The notes under the pieces are model-generated. The model saw nothing but the letters and a program-made list of their open reading frames with translations, was not told where the DNA came from and did not search any database. Position numbers and translations under genes: made by a program. Source: Mesostigma viride (taxonomy: Eukaryota > Streptophyta > Mesostigmatophyceae > Mesostigmatales > Mesostigmataceae). Taken from it: a stretch of DNA of 56,000 nt. Position 1 is the stretch's first letter. Every line of letters starts with the position of its first letter. Below are positions 54,860 to 56,000 of the stretch, piece after piece. Location of the stretch: the NCBI GenBank assembly GCA_009746045.1, contig RPFO01000059.1, forward strand, positions 2,463,068-2,519,067, read 5' to 3'.

Positions 54860-56000
54860 GACATAAATGCGCTGTTACGACTTTAATACGGAGGAACCAT
54901 GCATGCAGGCTTGCGTCGTGGCGTGTGATGGGCGCGCCAACGCGAAGTAGCGCACGCAGGGTTCCGGTCTAATTTTCCGGACCGGTGCGAATCTGTGCAC
55001 CGGGAGCCAAGTGCCGTTCTGACATGCGTCACCGGGTGTCCCGATGCTAAGACTGGCATGCAGTTGTCTGCTGGACTACAACATGCATGCAGCAGGCTGC
55101 GTGTAGGTTGACAGCCTGGCAATGTGGGCTAGGCTGAACATGCACGTGCATGCAAAGTGCGTTGCATGGACTGGGAGCATTTAATTCCGGTGATCATGGT
55201 CGACTTGCTATTGCTGTGCAATCCGGCACTGACTGCATTGGCAGTCTGGCAAACTGCAATTCTGAGGACTTGCAGAGGTAGATATTTCTCATCACAACAA
55301 TCTGTTGTTATTATGCAGGCTAGATATCAAATTGTGTTTGGCGAGCTGGCACTAGTAGGCCAGCATTGTGATCAGCGGTGGCCGGGGGCCGGGGGCATTT
55401 TTTTGTCTGATGCGGACCTGGTATAGATGAAATGTTTTCTTATGCAAGACAGGGAGTCGCTGCAGGTGACGACAATTAGGATTTTGGTAGAACTTCGATG
55501 CTTTGGTGATGCTGACCAAGGCAGCTGTCAGCGTAGTACTGCTAAAGCCTAGCTGTGGTGCATAGTGGGATCGACGACAAATCGACTGTCGTCAGGGTCA
55601 CATGCTGAACGTGACTGCAGGGCAAGGCTGACGCAAGATATTGCGTAAGCGTCTGAAGCAACTGGGCTGGGCTTGGGTTAAGTATGCATTCCACACGGGC
55701 CTTAGGTGTAGCTCTGTGTGGATCCTTGAACCTGTCGTATTTATGGTACGTGGACGTGCGTGGCAACGGTAGCCAGCCCCCATCTTACGTTTTCTCATTG
55801 ACCCCAGCAATTGCTGCAAAGCAGAGCTATCAAGTTTGTTAGTGTTGTGTAAAGATTGTCTTTTTGTGAAGCACACAATGTCCATGACTAGTCAGAAGCC
55901 TGCCTCTCATCTTTTTGCATGAGAACTGGTGGTGCCTAGGATATAGGCACACGTTCTCGTCCTTATCCACACAGAGCTAGCGGAGTAAGGTAGGCTGTCT
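54860..56000. other. Right end of window, nothing recognised
   Basis: Single-copy-looking DNA with palindromic GCATGCATG-type words at 54895-55165. Open frames are short (under 100 codons) and show no motif. Confidence 0.5.

Overview
This is eukaryotic nuclear DNA with one split host gene in a sea of retroposons and tandem repeats. There is no operon structure and no rRNA, tRNA or CRISPR. GC-rich exons, short GT-AG and some GC-AG introns, LINE proteins of algal style and a tyrosine-recombinase retrotransposon with split direct repeats all point to an alga, most likely of the green lineage. That assignment is an inference.

The central gene runs on the minus strand from 41308 to 11119. Twenty-five exons can be joined in phase with splice sites at every junction, giving a 1189-residue protein that matches NOL6/Utp22 (Nrap), a pre-18S rRNA processing factor of the SSU processome, from start to end. 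Coding sequence is only about 12% of the 30.2 kb gene; the introns hold the rest. Intron 7 (5.95 kb) carries a 5-kb array of 9-bp repeats and a 0.5-kb hexamer array. Intron 23 (5.85 kb) hosts a DIRS-like element with gag, RT, RNase H and tyrosine recombinase relics and the A1 / B1-A2-B2 repeat layout. Other introns hold repeats with units of 4 to about 60 bp. Repeat tracts open in several frames give very long false ORFs.

Upstream of NOL6 lies a 0.7-kb spacer and a divergent 118-codon coiled-coil ORF (41993-42349). From 43.0 to 54.9 kb are nested transposons: a LINE-like element carrying only ORF1 (minus strand) split by a 1.84-kb palindromic element with a TGGC target duplication; an ORF1-only relic of a second family; and a LINE reverse transcriptase split by a 5.1-kb array of four related units bounded by TGTC...GACA.

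The left 11 kb is gene-poor: fragments of at least three non-LTR families, many ending in (TTAA)n tails, a CAG-expanded ORF1 relic, a 557-bp ATCC tract and purine-rich DNA. The last 1.1 kb shows nothing recognisable.
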